Positions 45,439 to 57,909 of a stretch of DNA of 64,000 bases are shown piece by piece; within the stretch, counting starts at the first letter, position 1, and every line of letters begins with the position of its first letter. Position numbers and translations under genes: made by a program. The notes beneath the pieces are model-generated. The model searched no databases. It saw only the letters and a program-made list of their open reading frames with translations, and had not been told where the DNA came from. Where the stretch lies: positions 23,188,001 through 23,252,000 of the forward strand of contig JBANAY010000003.1 in NCBI GenBank assembly GCA_037952775.1, written 5' to 3'. This stretch comes from Clonostachys chloroleuca. Lineage: Eukaryota > Ascomycota > Sordariomycetes > Hypocreales > Bionectriaceae.

Positions 45439-46380
45439 TGCGACGCGTGTATACGGTAGCCAGAGAATCAATGAACATGGAAGAATGGTCACTGTGTTAG
45501 ATGGTTACGAAGAATAGACGGCAGATTTAGCATCCAGCTCCATCCAGGTGCAGCGTGGCGGTGTGGTGGCTGAGAGGTATCCAAAGTTCAGCTGAGTTCT
45601 TTTGCCAACCAGCGCCTTCTGTCAGCCTAAACAGACCAGGGTGAGGAGACGATTCTCTAAGGAAACGGGCTCACATGACCAATGGCTGATAGAGGAAGCG
45701 CTGTTATGCTGTCCCACTCTCAGCCGCAGCGGCAACAAACGTGGGTAGAAATGCCCATTTAGTCAGCGGAATCTCTTGACAATGGCATTGCGTTTGATAT
45801 GTCGAGGATAAGAACCATGAAATGACATGAGCGATTGAAGAACTGGTATGATGTCTTTGGCGTTGCCTTATTTTTCCTTTCTTTCAGATGTGTCCTCGAT
45901 AGATTCTCGATTTTAGATTAGACAGCATTGCTCTCGTATCATTGATCCACTGTGGCACACTTCCAAGTTAGTATGGAGCCTAAATTAAGGACTAACGACC
46001 CAAGATCTGGTTAACAGGCTGAGAACATCAATTCTGTATAGTCGATGTGAATAACATCTACTGTGGTCTTCACCGCGACAATGCTAATATATTCACCTGC
46101 CTGGTTTGTTCTGATCCCTCTGGTAACTTGAAGATCCCATTAAGCTTTCAATGATGATTAGTTTCCTACGTTCTAATTCATCCAAATCCTCTCCTTATAA
46201 GTTTATCCTCTTTTAAATAAATATAGGATAAAAAAAGAAGAAGAAGAAGAAATGGGAAAGGGGAAAGAGGAAAGAGGAAAGAGGGAAAAAGGAAAGGGGG
46301 GAAGAAGGAAAGAAGGCCTTTATAGCCGTAGTCAAGATTCAGGCTGCAAGCAGCCGACCAAGTTGAAAAATCATCAATCC
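45439..46380. other. Intergenic with purine-rich tract
   Basis: No gene is seen. It contains the upstream region of the CorA-like gene and, at the right end, a homopurine stretch (46230-46316) just downstream of the 2EXR gene. Confidence 0.5.
46230..46316. repeat. Homopurine low-complexity tract
   Basis: Apart from one T near 46253, the plus strand is all A and G for about 86 nt, beginning with (AAG)n units and continuing with GGAAAGAGG-like repeats. Such tracts can form triplex structure and are length-variable. It lies about 65 nt past the stop of the 2EXR gene. Confidence 0.8.
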
Positions 46381-47637
46381 CTATTTTATGCCCTGAATAG
46401 CTGAGAGCTGGCCTAGAATCCTGAGGCAATGGTCTGAAGCCGTTGGTAAGTTATTTTGATGATTGTCGTCTTTCCCTTGTGGTCGACAAAATTTATTAAT
46501 CTTCCAGATGAAGTCGCAAATAGGTGACTTGATCCACCAAAATGGAGGATACCAAGAACCAAACCCAGAACAAGCATCAATAAACTTGTGTTTGCCATCG
46601 AAGAAGTAATAATCTGGCTTCCGCTTACAGTTGAAATTCGCTCTGTAAAGAAGGTCGAAGTCATATCGGTGATCTTTGCTCCGACGAAAGGTTGGGCGAA
46701 TTGGGATATCCTTCTTGGAGGTGACAAGGTATATTCGAGTCCAAAGAGGGACCTTGCCAACAGACCAGGACCAGTGAAGTCTCATAATAAGTCCTCGGAC
46801 TGAGGCTTCAGAAAGACAGCCGCGCACTGACTCCGCCGTGCGCCCTAAGCCCTTTTTCCAATCATCCTCAAATTCAAAGGCAAGATTTAAATCTGAGTTG
46901 TAGGGAAGTTGAAAAAACGGCAGACGAGTGAGCATCTTGTCCCATTCTAGGAAGACACAAGCAGCTAAGTGTTCTGCCGGGAATCGAAAACAGATAATAT
47001 CCCTGGGACAGATGTCTATGAGGATGGTATGCCGACCTTCCTTAATTAGAGCATTTAAACGGCCTGCCGCGATTTTCCTCCTCCTCAATGAAAGCTGACG
47101 CTTTGTAGGCGGTTTTTTTCTGGGTTGTTTCGTTGGAGCAGGCTTCTTCGTTGGTTTTTCTTTCAATTCTCTTTCTATTCTCAGTTTTGTACAGCATTCT
47201 ATCAGAACATACCGAGATTCCCAGCAAGCAGTTCGAAGTCCCGCGTTCCAGTAATACTGGAACCGATTGGCCTCAGTCCAAGCGAAGTTGGCACGCTGAG
47301 TTCGTAATACATGGCGGTCTTTTAATGGCAGTGGCTCTTCATCTTGCAACCTATTGTGTTCGCTCTCCGATTCAGGGCAGTTCATGTGAGCCCATAAAAG
47401 TAAAGGAAGATAGCTCTCCCTATATCCTGGGTGATCTTCGTTGAAAAGAGAATAGTAATGAAGTTTTGGAAGCCGGGGTTCAATGAAAGCCATTTTCCAA
47501 ATCATTACACGTATTTCGGCAGGAAGCCTAGGGAATAAATGGAAATGTGTCGAGGGCTTTGGCGAGCCCACTCTATGAGCTATGCTGCTCGTCATCTTGT
47601 CCTTCACGTGGCTGCGGCTGCCGCGTCGTTTTTCCAT
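46381..47637 (-). CDS. 2EXR-domain protein
   Basis: Single exon, 418 aa. Residues 32-51 (FHLFPRLPAEIRVMIWKMAF) are the N-terminal signature of the fungal 2EXR family: an F-box-like helix after a Phe-x-x-Phe-Pro motif. The protein continues with family-like strings (ANRFQYYWNAGLRT, CWESRYVLIECC) and a strongly basic Lys/Pro stretch around residues 165-200 (KKPAPTKQPRKKPPTKRQ) that could target the nucleus or bind nucleic acid. No known catalytic motif. These genes occur in large, fast-evolving families in moulds and their function is not established. Confidence 0.8.
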   Translation of the reverse strand: MEKRRGSRSHVKDKMTSSIAHRVGSPKPSTHFHLFPRLPAEIRVMIWKMAFIEPRLPKLHYYSLFNEDHPGYRESYLPLLLWAHMNCPESESEHNRLQDEEPLPLKDRHVLRTQRANFAWTEANRFQYYWNAGLRTACWESRYVLIECCTKLRIERELKEKPTKKPAPTKQPRKKPPTKRQLSLRRRKIAAGRLNALIKEGRHTILIDICPRDIICFRFPAEHLAACVFLEWDKMLTRLPFFQLPYNSDLNLAFEFEDDWKKGLGRTAESVRGCLSEASVRGLIMRLHWSWSVGKVPLWTRIYLVTSKKDIPIRPTFRRSKDHRYDFDLLYRANFNCKRKPDYYFFDGKHKFIDACSGFGSWYPPFWWIKSPICDFIWKINKFCRPQGKDDNHQNNLPTASDHCLRILGQLSAIQGIK

Positions 47638-48103
47638 TGCGAGTTGAGCTTGGCCTTCAACCTTAAGCCTTTGATTTTGTGATTGGAAGCGGGAAATAGT
47701 TCGGATGGTCTTGGTGTGACGAGACGAAAATGTCTTTGAGTGTGGGGAAGGGCCCTGTCAAATAGGCGAGAGCAATGGTTATCGCCACTCATTAAGAACT
47801 AACTTTTATACTAAATGCATGTTATGAAGCCTATTTGGGTGCTTTGTTATCATCCCTGTATTGCTATTACTTTGGGGTTCTGTTCATGTATACGGGGTAT
47901 ATTGAATCCGTAGATGATCCTTGTGTGGGCTGAAGTGTCTCGTTGAACTCACACTGCTAACTATTTTTCCAGGTTGATAATGTCTTAGGGTGCAGTAAAG
48001 CAGAGGCACTGATTCTAATTATCAAAATGTGGTTATACTCGGGATATTTGCGTCAAAGTCTAGGTCGAAGCCCTAAACCAAAAAGTATATTTGGGACTAG
48101 TGG

Positions 48104-48151
<48 letters not shown>

Positions 48152-49729
48152 ACGAGAGTAGAAGCTGGGTATAGACAGCGAAGTGGCATGTAGAAACCCA
48201 GCAGTGTGTGGCTGCACTCTGTTCAATATACATACATTTACCCGCATGCGGGCTGTCCATATTGCCAGCAGCATATTACGTAGATGGTTTTAGAAATAAG
48301 AGCGAAAAATACGACGAGAAGGTACTTCTTGCTCGCTATAGCTGGAGCCTACAGTAAGCTACTACACATCAAGTGAGTATGCCCTCTGGGCATACAAAAA
48401 GGTTGGATAGACTGCAGGTGTAAACAAGATGCTAACTATTCATCTCGATGTCCTCTTGTGAGAACCATTTACATTCCGAGATTGAACAATCAAAAGAGAT
48501 AGCAAGAACATCACTTCACCTATGGGCAGATTTTCGACAGCAAAACAGAAAATTAATTCAGCAAAAAGAAAGCGGAAAAGACAAAAAAAACAGAACTGGA
48601 CGCCCAACAAACACCAGCCAACAGCTATGGTACATTTTCTTCCCTAAGCAATGTTATTGGACAAAATTACCAACTAATACTAGTAGTACGGCGACTCACT
48701 TTTGATCACATCTACTATATCTAGTTAGTAATTATAGGCTATATGTATACATATGAGAAAAACACTTACCTCTGAGAGGGGCGAGAAGGACGGGGCCTGG
48801 GGGCTTCCCAAAGCCTAATATATATTAACAAAGTCAATAGAATAGATTGGCAAAGAGTGAATACTTACCGCAACTCGTTCTTCGGCGGTCTTCATTTGTT
48901 TCCGATATCAGTAATATCTTATGGTACCGATCCAGTAGCTATACTAACCTCTTCAAATCGCTCAAAAGCCTATGCACTCATTATGTTAGTTTGATCCTTT
49001 GGAGATGAACGATTGTGGGAACTTACGGCGATCTCATCTCGAAGAAGCTGTTATTAGAGCTCCCTGAGAGCCCGGTCGTCTTGATATGAGATTTGTCCTT
49101 AAAATGGAATAGGCTAAGAAAACTAGCCAATATCAACTACAAATAATGTATTACAGTTTCCTTTCTTTATGGATTGTGAAGAGCATTATTCCAACATGTT
49201 GAAAGGTTAGAAGCAAACATTAAAGCTTACTTCTCCTCTTTCCTCCTCTATATCCTCCATTGACTCCTGTTCCCCTCATTTGCTCCTTTCCTCTAATTCA
49301 GTTTGTTCAACCTTTTTCCATGCCTGGACGGGTGCGCTGACTTGATATATAGTAGTGAGGGCACAAGGAGTGTGTTCCACTATATGTGGACCAAGATTTG
49401 GGTCATCTGCGAAAGGGCTCGTGAGCGAAATAAGCTGGCCCTACGTGAAAAACCCTCTTATGTGGGTGTCAGAACAACAAGGTTGCAAAGTGCTTTTAAA
49501 TCTTAACTCTCTTGTACAATCAGAAAATTATATTGATGAGGTCTAACAATAATAATAAACTATTTAGCAGTTGTTAGACGCGTTGTTTATTAATACACAA
49601 AGGATTAGCTATTATAACACAATAGGCAGCAAAATTATGTGACTGCAGCAATAATTCTGTCGAGGTGACTCTGGTCCCTGTTTTGATGACGCCTCTATCG
49701 AATCTTTCGCGCCATCAAGAAGTATATCT
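47638..49729. other. 2.1-kb stretch with poly-A tract and exon-like fragments
   Basis: Contains the long poly-A run at 48111-48146. Between 48770 and 49100 the minus strand shows several short blocks bounded by clean GTAAGT donors and TAG acceptors (for example MKTAEERVA and FERFEE). These look like remnants of an intron-rich charged-helix protein, but no full gene can be assembled. Confidence 0.45.
48111..48146 (+). repeat. Poly-A tract, 36 nt, preceded by T7
   Basis: An uninterrupted run of 36 A follows seven T, the longest homopolymer in the window. A run like this is often the 3' tail of a retrotransposed copy, but upstream sequence (47800-48110) shows no recognisable element and no target-site duplication is clear. 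Confidence 0.9.
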
Positions 49730-51165
49730 TCATGCCATTACTGATACCTCGGTACCCACAGGCTTTTTAGAATGCTCAGGCCTTGCGTCTTCAGTTGATA
49801 TTTGGATCTCCTCCGTCTTTATCACATGATTCTTCGTCTTGATGCCATGCAGCTCCACCTCGCTCTCAGCCGCACCATCTTTAGTGGTTCCAGGGCCGCT
49901 GTAAGTCCTCCAGTAGACGCCTGAGCCTTGGGTGTGTGTTGGCTTCGATCGGCCGGTCTTTGTGTGCAAGCCGGCAGAGGTCCCTCCATACTTGTAGTCG
50001 CTGTCGCTGTTGGTTGCGTTGATCAGACGAGCTATCTTTCGGAGGAGCGGTCTCAGAGCTGTGAGTGCAACAACCATAATCGAGACACACAACTCGGATG
50101 TGGCCCATAAATCTGTTTGGGATGATTAGGATCGACTGCACCGAGTCTGTCGGTGGAGAGAGGGCAACACTTACAATTTGAGAAGCCATTGCCTACAATG
50201 GCCATATTGACAAATCGGCCGATGCTGACAGCGATAGTAATTATGCCAAGTCCCAGTATTGCAGCCAAGCCAACCTTCTCTCTGAACTTGGGGAGTTTGA
50301 GGTCTCGAATCAGAGGGAAAGGAAATATAACGTCTAGTCATAGCTGTTAGAAATGGAGACTCCGAGGAATGATAAAAGACCTACTCAATACTTCTGTGGT
50401 GAAGTTTAGTGACCAGTGGATGCGCATCATGACCATTGAATCGTAGGCTTTGCAAGAATCGGGAGCCTCTGACCTGTATTCGAGATATTATAGCATCAGC
50501 GGACCTGAACCTCCCCCGAATTCTGCGCACACGCGGAAGAGCGTACCAATTCGATTTTATATTCGTTCCGCACCAGAGCGTCGCGTCAAAGAAAGTCACA
50601 AGAGAACTTGCCACCGTAATGGCTGTGAGGGCATATAGCGCCTGTCGCATTCGAGGTTGTGTGCGCGGGACGAGCGTGTAGTAAAAAGAGATGATGCTGA
50701 ACTTGGGGAAGTACATCCTAGTCTCATGCGTCAGAACCAAAACTCGCTTTCCCTTTGGAAGTCGTCACTTACCCAAAATCAAACCAGTAATTCACAGTAA
50801 ACCTGATCTGCGTCGAGTCTTTAGCGAGGGTGGCTAGTCAGGACGATCGAAGATAGCGCACTAGTAGAGTGTATGCCCCCGGATCTTCAAAGTTGTGCAT
50901 GGTGCCGATATTATATACCAGCGTGTCGCATACAACCAACGCCAATGCACAAGCGGACGCCATGAGGAGGAAGATATCGGCGAGATGGAGTTTGTCCTTG
51001 TTAAGGTGTATGCGGGCAAACATGCGAGCAGCAACAAGGACCAGGGCTAGAGATAGCAGAGCCCATTCGCCCGCCTGCGAGGATCAGTATTAATTTTCCT
51101 GGACATGCAACGGCAGCTCGAGGAAGAAAGCTTACAATCACCGACTTTGATGTTGCATCGGACAT
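49730..51165 (-). CDS. Rhodopsin-fold (Pth11-like) integral membrane protein
   Basis: Seven exons (51136-51165, 50862-51074, 50773-50807, 50547-50717, 50385-50473, 50175-50333, 49730-50112), 359 aa with all phases matched. Successive hydrophobic segments (ALLSLALVLVAARMF; IFLLMASACALALVVCDTLV; FSIISFYYTLV; LYALTAITVASSLVTFF; VGLAAILGLGIITIAVSIG; LWATSELCVSIMVVALTAL) give about seven helices. They include the DATLWCG and LNFTTEVL/VIFPFPLIRDLKLP landmarks of the fungal rhodopsin-domain family. A cytoplasmic tail of about 100 polar residues follows. Members are often called Pth11-like receptors; most are uncharacterised. The CFEM domain of true Pth11 is absent. Confidence 0.82.
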
Positions 51166-53307
51166 CGTGTACGGTTGGGCGCTGCCCTCCAAACCGACAG
51201 ACTGGCTCTATCACCAGAATCTAAATAGATAAATTGGGAAGAGGATGAAGAAAAAGCAAAGGCGAAAAGGTATGTATGAATAGCTTGCAGATAACCAATG
51301 TACGGGCCCCTGGAATTCGCTCAGCAGCGGGAAGACGACATGCTAATCGCTCTCTACCGTTCCTTGATGGTCTTAGCTGCATAATGCAAACCTCAGCTCA
51401 GCTATTAGCGCTAGTCATGATTCAAGTGCACTACTTTTCCGTGATAAAGTAAGCCCAAGCGACACTTTTAATATCGCTAAGGCCGTTTCTTTTCAGGGGC
51501 ACCACCCAATCTCCGTGACGATTTCCCCCATTCGTTCATCTAGTCTCCCCTTACAGCCTGTACGCAGTCTAGCGTGGTATTATCAGGATGCGCCATGCTT
51601 TTGGCCACTGAACGCCAAGATGTAAAGCAGGGAATCAACAAGCCCCGGGTCCTGGGGGAGTGGACAGGAACAATTAGTCATAGGGCAAGACTCCAGAGGT
51701 CTCCAATGTTTTACATGGGAGTGGAACCAGCGTGGAATTTCCTGTTGGCTGGATTCACTAGAGCTTATCGAGGGTGGGTGGAGAGGAAATCCTGGCTTGC
51801 CTGGCTAGTGACAGCCCGTCCTTGTGCTATTCCAACTAATATCCAATACTCACGCCACCCTAATCATGACGATCTCCAAGCACTTACCACTGGTTCCTTC
51901 ACTCATGCTTACCAAGGGTCCAAGATCACAGGCTCCGCGCCATTCTTGTCCCTGCATAACATGTGTTTGGCGTCTGCAGATCAAGCCAGACGATCTTTAC
52001 AGATGGCCCAACCCTAACGCAGCATTGTCAGACTGCATGCGTATTAGGAACGATCTTAGTACACTCTTCACGGCGGGAACAAGGTCTAGAGGGCCGGAGA
52101 GAGGCGGCAAAATGCAATCGAATAGCTTGACTCCTCGGGCAACCTACCTTCAGCCCACACCCGCGTCAAGGGGTATGGAGGCTGAATCAGCTTTGGGCAC
52201 ACGTTTTACTGATAATTTCCAACTTCAAGCATATGCCCACCTTCGAGTGTTATCCGAGATATCGAACCCGGATAAGTAAGCGACTGAAAGTGACTTTGCA
52301 CTGAAGTAGGTCATGCGGACGTTTTTCCGAGACGACATATCGAAGCTAGACGGTGATTTAGCAGTTCAAAGTAAAGAAAAACATCAGGTGGTACCCATCG
52401 TGTCCCTCGTCCTAAAGCTTTGTCATGGTGGTCGCCAAAGCTGCCCGGGTCAGTCGTCCTCAACATGCAACAAGAGACTCCCACAGCCTAAGCCAGCTCT
52501 TTAGCCAGCACAAATCTGCTAGCTTCTCCTTATTACAGTGAAATGAATACATGATCACCGATAAGACTGCCACGGGCGGACAAATATAGGTTCACTAGAC
52601 TCAACTACGCCCACAGGTATGACTCATGCTCCCATGTCAAGCGCTAAACTGATGATCTTCCGGGCCCAACGGCGGCGATTACGGGGCTCAAACGGAGAAT
52701 CCACATCCACGGATTGTGACGAAAGATAGGATCGACTGAGCAATTAGCAATAGGAGTTTCCCTCTTGTGTAGCAACTATCTCGCCAGACAGTTGATCGTA
52801 GGAAAGTTATCACTCGTACGTCATCAACATCAGGGGACGTACAGCGATGTTCTTTGGTGCATACGCCTCTCTTATGATCAATTGCTGCAACATCGCGAAG
52901 GCTCTCCAGGGCTTCGCTTTCTCCAAGGGGAATACCATGCGACATAAGCCCCAAGATATGTTACCAAGTACGAGAAGCAAAGTCATTGAGCGGATGTTGC
53001 ACATATAACTGGGTCAACCAAGATCTGAAGCAGAGGAAGTCCATTGGCTAAGCTTCATCTTATTCTTCCAATCACACACGTGGAACTTTTTTGCCTAGAA
53101 CCGGTACTAGAATTAAAGTTCATACTGTAAGAACTGAGAATAAGAGCGAAAAAGAGATTATCAATATCTTCACATCGCGCAAGTGTCCCGTGAAGTGAAA
53201 AATCCCAATGCCGCGAGACCAAAATGCAACCGGACATCTCACCCACAGAAAAGCTCGCGATAACATACTAACCCAAACACCATCGAACACTATGCGAGGC
53301 CCATCAT
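51166..53307. other. 2.1-kb intergenic stretch
   Basis: Several frames of 60-150 codons occur at 51574-52504, but they lack convincing starts, splice signals or motifs. I see no gene, repeat or structured RNA. Confidence 0.5.
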
Positions 53308-54878
53308 CTAATAACATGACGAAGAAAGAGATACTTCTTTACAGCCGTCCCTTCCAAGCGTGAAGTCGTTGCAGAGTATATTGCAAGCTTGGCCTGGCTC
53401 AACGAACACACGCCCTTCTTGCGATATCGGAGTAAACCACGGCAGCCTCATTTGGTTCTGTTCCAAGGGAGCCCTGAAGCCGGCTCGGCAGGCACAGTAG
53501 TGCTTGCCCTGGCTCGCCACCGAACCGCCTTCGATTGAGATGCAGCTAGTGGTGATATCGCACGAATTGGCGTCATTAGGGTTGCATTCCTTAAGGCACG
53601 ACCTCTTCTTGCAGTCAGGTGTACATGTGGCGCTTCCACTAGGGCCGTCATCGCATTCCTCGCCGGAATCCAGCTGGAAGTTGCCGCACTTGAAGCTGCT
53701 CTCAATCTTGCAATCTTCCGTACAGTATCCTGATGGGTCGTAGCCGGTCGGACCAGGGTCGCACTCCTCGTAGTTGGATGGAGCGTAAATCCCGTCGCCA
53801 CAGATTCCGCGGCACTCATCTGGATACATTTCACAGACGCGAACGAGGTCCATGAGCGACGGTCTGGTCCCCCTGCCAACATAGACCTTACTGTCAACAC
53901 CCATCAAGGGCTTCTGTGTGAAGCTCTTGCCGAATTGCCACTCGAAATAGTGCATGGCAGAGTTTGTATCGTAAGGACCCTCATAGTTGTACACCAGAGG
54001 GTTGGTGATTGGTGCAAACTGGCATCCCCATCCTTGACACGCGCTTTGGGAGCACTGGGCAGGGACGCCGTTGAAGTCGATGACGTTTGCGCATTCCAAG
54101 TTGAAGAAACGATATCGGTCGGGCCGCTGATGTTCGTGATGGAGTCCAAGTACTTCAATTGAGGTCAGCATTAATTCAGAAGCGCTGCTTGGGACAGAGA
54201 ATCAAGGGACTTACTATGGCCTATGCCGTGAACATAAAATGAATCGTCTTCGTTCCCAAGCAAGACAACACTGGCTTTCTGTGTGTCGGCCATTCCAACG
54301 GGCCACCAAGATACGTCTGCGTCCACGAATGTTATGGTAACTCGAGTGGCTGGCGTGCTTGCACCTTTGTCGTAAGAGTCGGTCAACTCTGGAAATTCGA
54401 GCCACTTAAGTCGGCTCGACCACCGTTTTGTAGCGTCTCGAAACCGTTGCTTTCTGTCCTCTATTAGAGCAGGTGTCAAAAACGTGGCTCCAGCGGTGTC
54501 GAAACTGTATCCTATAATACCACCTGGCCATCTTGAGTTTCGAGATCGTATGGAGAAAGCCCGCTTCTCGAGCTCTGAGTCCAATGAGTCCAAATCAGCC
54601 CGTCTCTGACTATTGGAGACAATATCGCGCTTGATATCGGCCTCGGTTCCGTAGACTATATCGCCATCGATCGTCGCCATGCCATTGATGACTGAGTACG
54701 CAACTCGGCGCTGAACTGATGTCACATTGTCGGAAGAACCATACGCTGAGTGAACCTGATACTGAATGTCCACTGTAGTGAGGCCGTATTTGGAGACGTC
54801 CCCGGTATTGGTGCTGTTTTGGGCATTGCTTGCCGTGCTCTGAAGGAGGAGGATGAAGTATGGCAGTAGGCTCTTCAT
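53308..54878 (-). CDS. Secreted astacin-like (M12A) protein lacking the catalytic Glu
   Basis: Two exons (54215-54878, 53308-54152), 502 aa. A signal peptide (MKSLLPYFILLLQSTASNA) precedes a propeptide-like region ending near the basic LEKRAFSIRSRN. The astacin domain begins at RWPGGIIGYSF. The zinc site reads HGIGHILGLHHEHQRPD (217-233): H217, H221, H227, G224, E228, R231 and D233 fit the astacin pattern HExxHxxGxxHExxRxD, but position 218 is Gly (codon GGC) instead of the catalytic Glu. The Met-turn is SAMHY. The motif spans the single intron, and the Glu codon is not at the junction. Cys-rich repeats follow (CGDGIYAPSNYEECDPG; CGNFQLDSGEECDDG), DUF4215-like. Zinc binding may persist but proteolysis is doubtful: a pseudoenzyme, or a protease with another base. 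Confidence 0.85.
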
Positions 54879-55845
54879 TGTGGCTTATTATAAGGAATAA
54901 GAACAAACAATGAATTTGTCTCTTCTTTTGCTCTGGGTTGATTTTTTAAGTTGTGTTCCAATATCATTTGCCCATCATGGAGAGATATATATTGGCCCGG
55001 TGCAATCAAGCTTGTGAAGTCAAGAGCTCAGCAGGTGACCGATTGAGCCCAGACGGACCCTTTTCAAACTGCATCGCCTCGACTGGCGCCTCCTCACCTC
55101 CATGATCAGAACTAGCGCCAAGGGCTGAAGACGAGCAGAGAGCCACTAAAGGCCTCCAGAGTGCGGTCCATGGAGTATAATTAGAAGTCTAAAGCTATGC
55201 TTCATTGCTTAGGACTGTAGGGCTGAGTGAAGCTGAGAAATTAGACCGTTTAGAGGAATTTAGGATCACCATTTAGAGCTAAAGTTTCCCGCCATCTTTG
55301 TGGCTGGGTTCACTTCAAGGCACGCTATTGAAATCCAGACCAAGCCATTACCCTCTAAAGCCAATTGGAAACAAACACCGGTTGAGTGTTCATACCCAAA
55401 GGATAAAGACCATTCCGCCTCAGCTGCCCAATCTTCCCAACCCAGCGACAACTGCGCCTACTCACTTCTCCTCCATTGCCAAATGGAGCACGCCGGCGAA
55501 GCTTAGAATAGAAATTGGCGTCTTTAGAGCCGCAATGGCAACTCCCATAGGTCATCAAGTCTCATGATGACACAGGGCTTGCACTACTGCAAACCTAAAG
55601 CCACAAAGTAAGACACAAGGCAGACCCCGCCAGCCGCATTCTTTATCGTCTCGCCGCTGCTCAGCCAAGCAGAATAACCGATCCATCTGCCAGACCGACT
55701 TGGCAACGGCCACCCAGATTAAAAGCGGCTGCCCCCTTCCACCGGTGCAAGGATTGTGCTACTTATGGTCAACAGGTCATACTAAAGCTCTTGGAATCAT
55801 ATTAACAATTCGAAACATACCCGACATCGCAGCACTGTTGCCGCC
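54879..55845. other. Intergenic, divergent promoters
   Basis: These 967 nt separate the astacin-like gene (-) and the four-helix membrane protein gene (+). No ORF is supported; overlapping frames at 55298-55567 lack domains and start context. Confidence 0.5.
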
Positions 55846-56610
55846 ATGCCAGCGTTCAAGCTACCCAAGGGGGTTCTACCCTACCCACGTTTTTTATTCT
55901 ACCTTGTCAAAACGTTGCAGATAACGTCTTCTTGTTGCATCGCCGGCATCATGTTTTTCTTCATAGCGCACTTGAATAAGGAGAAGTCATCCATTCCCTG
56001 GATGTTCTACTTCGTGAGTCACCTGTCTATTGGAAGAGAGCCCCGACAGACGACTGACCACATAGCAAAAGCTTCAAGGATCAGCCATGCTGACGCTTGT
56101 CACTAATTTGGTCATGGGGCTTTGGATCTTCTTTCGATCCTGGATCCCGAAAATCAGTGCCACTGTCAACGGCATTTTAGCCGCGACCTGGGCGGCCGGC
56201 TACGGCCTGCTCATAGACGCAATGAAGTCGACCATCACAACGCCATGTTCTGTTGCTTACTGGGGCGATAATCGTGGAATTCTTGTTTGCAGTCTTTATA
56301 AGACGCTGCTGGCTGCCGGTGCTGTCGGCCTGTATGAAACATCCCCTTTTACTAAGTTTACGGATGCAAGAAGCTGACAGCATTTGAAAATAGACTCAGC
56401 ACGATTGCCATGGTCGTCCTGGACGTTCTTGCCGCTCGAACCTTGCGGAATTCTCGCAAATCTCGCACTGGAATGAAGGAACTTCTGTTGGGGAAACCAA
56501 CAGAGACGATCTACGAACCAGTTTGGTCCACTCGAGATGATTTCGCCGTTAATCTAGAACCCACAGAGAACGAGAAATATGAAGGCCTGCGACGCAACAG
56601 TGATCCCTAA
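55846..56610 (+). CDS. Four-helix (MARVEL-like) membrane protein
   Basis: Three exons (55846-56013, 56072-56331, 56394-56610), 214 aa. Hydrophobic segments fall at about 20-40 (ITSSCCIAGIMFFFIAHL), 58-78 (AMLTLVTNLVMGLWIFF), 87-105 (VNGILAATWAAGYGLLI) and 125-155 (LLAAGAVGLLSTIAMVVLDVLA), with a polar C-terminal tail of about 60 residues. This is the four-helix layout of small fungal MARVEL-type proteins. Function is unknown. Exon phases are consistent, and the hydrophobic pattern continues across both junctions. Confidence 0.75.
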
Positions 56611-57909
56611 ATGGGGCATAAATATCGGGATGCTCTTCTCCCACAGGAATTGGGCCCGGTGGGCTTGGTGAGCCGTCCTGCACATATTAATGTTAACCCG
56701 AGGGTACGGGTTAGTTTCCGGTCTGATTTGGAGTAGTAAATACTGTGGGACATATGTCGTTTTATTATTTACCCATGTTAGCAAATTCTCATTCATGTTG
56801 ATCCATACATTCATCTATGGAAAAAATGTCTCCTTCTCTTGTAAGAATTAACAGACACATCCGGTAGGAAGTGCCCAGCCAGATGGTGATTTATTGGCGC
56901 CTTTCAACATCGTAGCTACGAGACTACGAGGGCATAGCTCGTGATAAAACAGGCTTTTCATTCCTTTCAGAGGCCATCAGAAGAAGAGTGGATTGTAAGG
57001 TGAATTCAGGTGTGCTCGTTCATCAAACCCCTGATACCTTCACATCCGGATACTAACATGGTTCCGGTCCGGGCGGCAAATAATACCACTCATGTGATCG
57101 GTGATGATTCCAGATGCCTACCAAGAGATGCGGTTTGCCACTGATTGGCTCTTGAGAACCTTCTCACTCTACCGAGCGTTGGATCCCGAGCACACGACCA
57201 TTGGATCTTCCCCCACACCAGATTGATACTCGGCTTCCCATACCGATTGGGGTGGCCCGTCTCGTGACACGACAAACCTAATCTGCATCCGAGACGTAAC
57301 ATTGCACTTTTTTTCAAGGAGCCCCTTTTCCACCAAAAAAAAAAAAAACCATGACAATATTTGACGAGAGATCAACATTCAAATATCGCTGTAAGTCAGT
57401 ACTAGATCAATCATTCATTACGCGCCGATTACTAGAGCAATGGCTTGATTCTCACGGTGATAGTCATGCTATTCTCAGGGGTCGAGTGACAGGGTTCGGG
57501 AACCGTTACCGGAGAGTCAATCACCAACGGAGATATCTCAAACTCTGGATATGCAGCAAGTTCGATAGCACCAAACGCAAAATGTTCTAGCATCTCAGTA
57601 ATTGTACAAATCGGGAAATCGTTTTGCAAGACTAGCAGGCCACAATATTACAATCAGACAGCTCGGCAGCCGCCCCCACGGGGCACACGACGTTGTGGGC
57701 TGGGAATGATCTCGGGAGTCAAGCTCTACGGTGAGCCTAGTTCGCAGTCGCCAGGTTTAGCCCAAGTATAAAGCTTCCCGTTGACATCTTTGAGTTCGTG
57801 ATTCTTTCCCTCACAAGACAGGAAGAACGAGAAATAAAGACTATCACAAAGAGCAAACTCAAACTTGACACCGATTCTGATCTTGGGACGCCGATTTCAT
57901 AACAGCAAA
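56611..57909. other. 1.3-kb intergenic stretch
   Basis: No gene is supported. A 79-codon ATG frame at 57351-57590, directly after a 14-nt A run, has no motif. The right end carries a pyrimidine-rich leader to the 2OG oxygenase. Confidence 0.5.

Noticed and set aside
51574..52279. Overlapping plus-strand frames of 147 and 151 codons
   Set aside because: No known domain and no consistent splice pattern; the two frames contradict each other.
57351..57590. 79-codon ATG frame right after a 14-A run
   Set aside because: The sequence is unlike a folded protein and has no neighbours in frame; chance is more likely.
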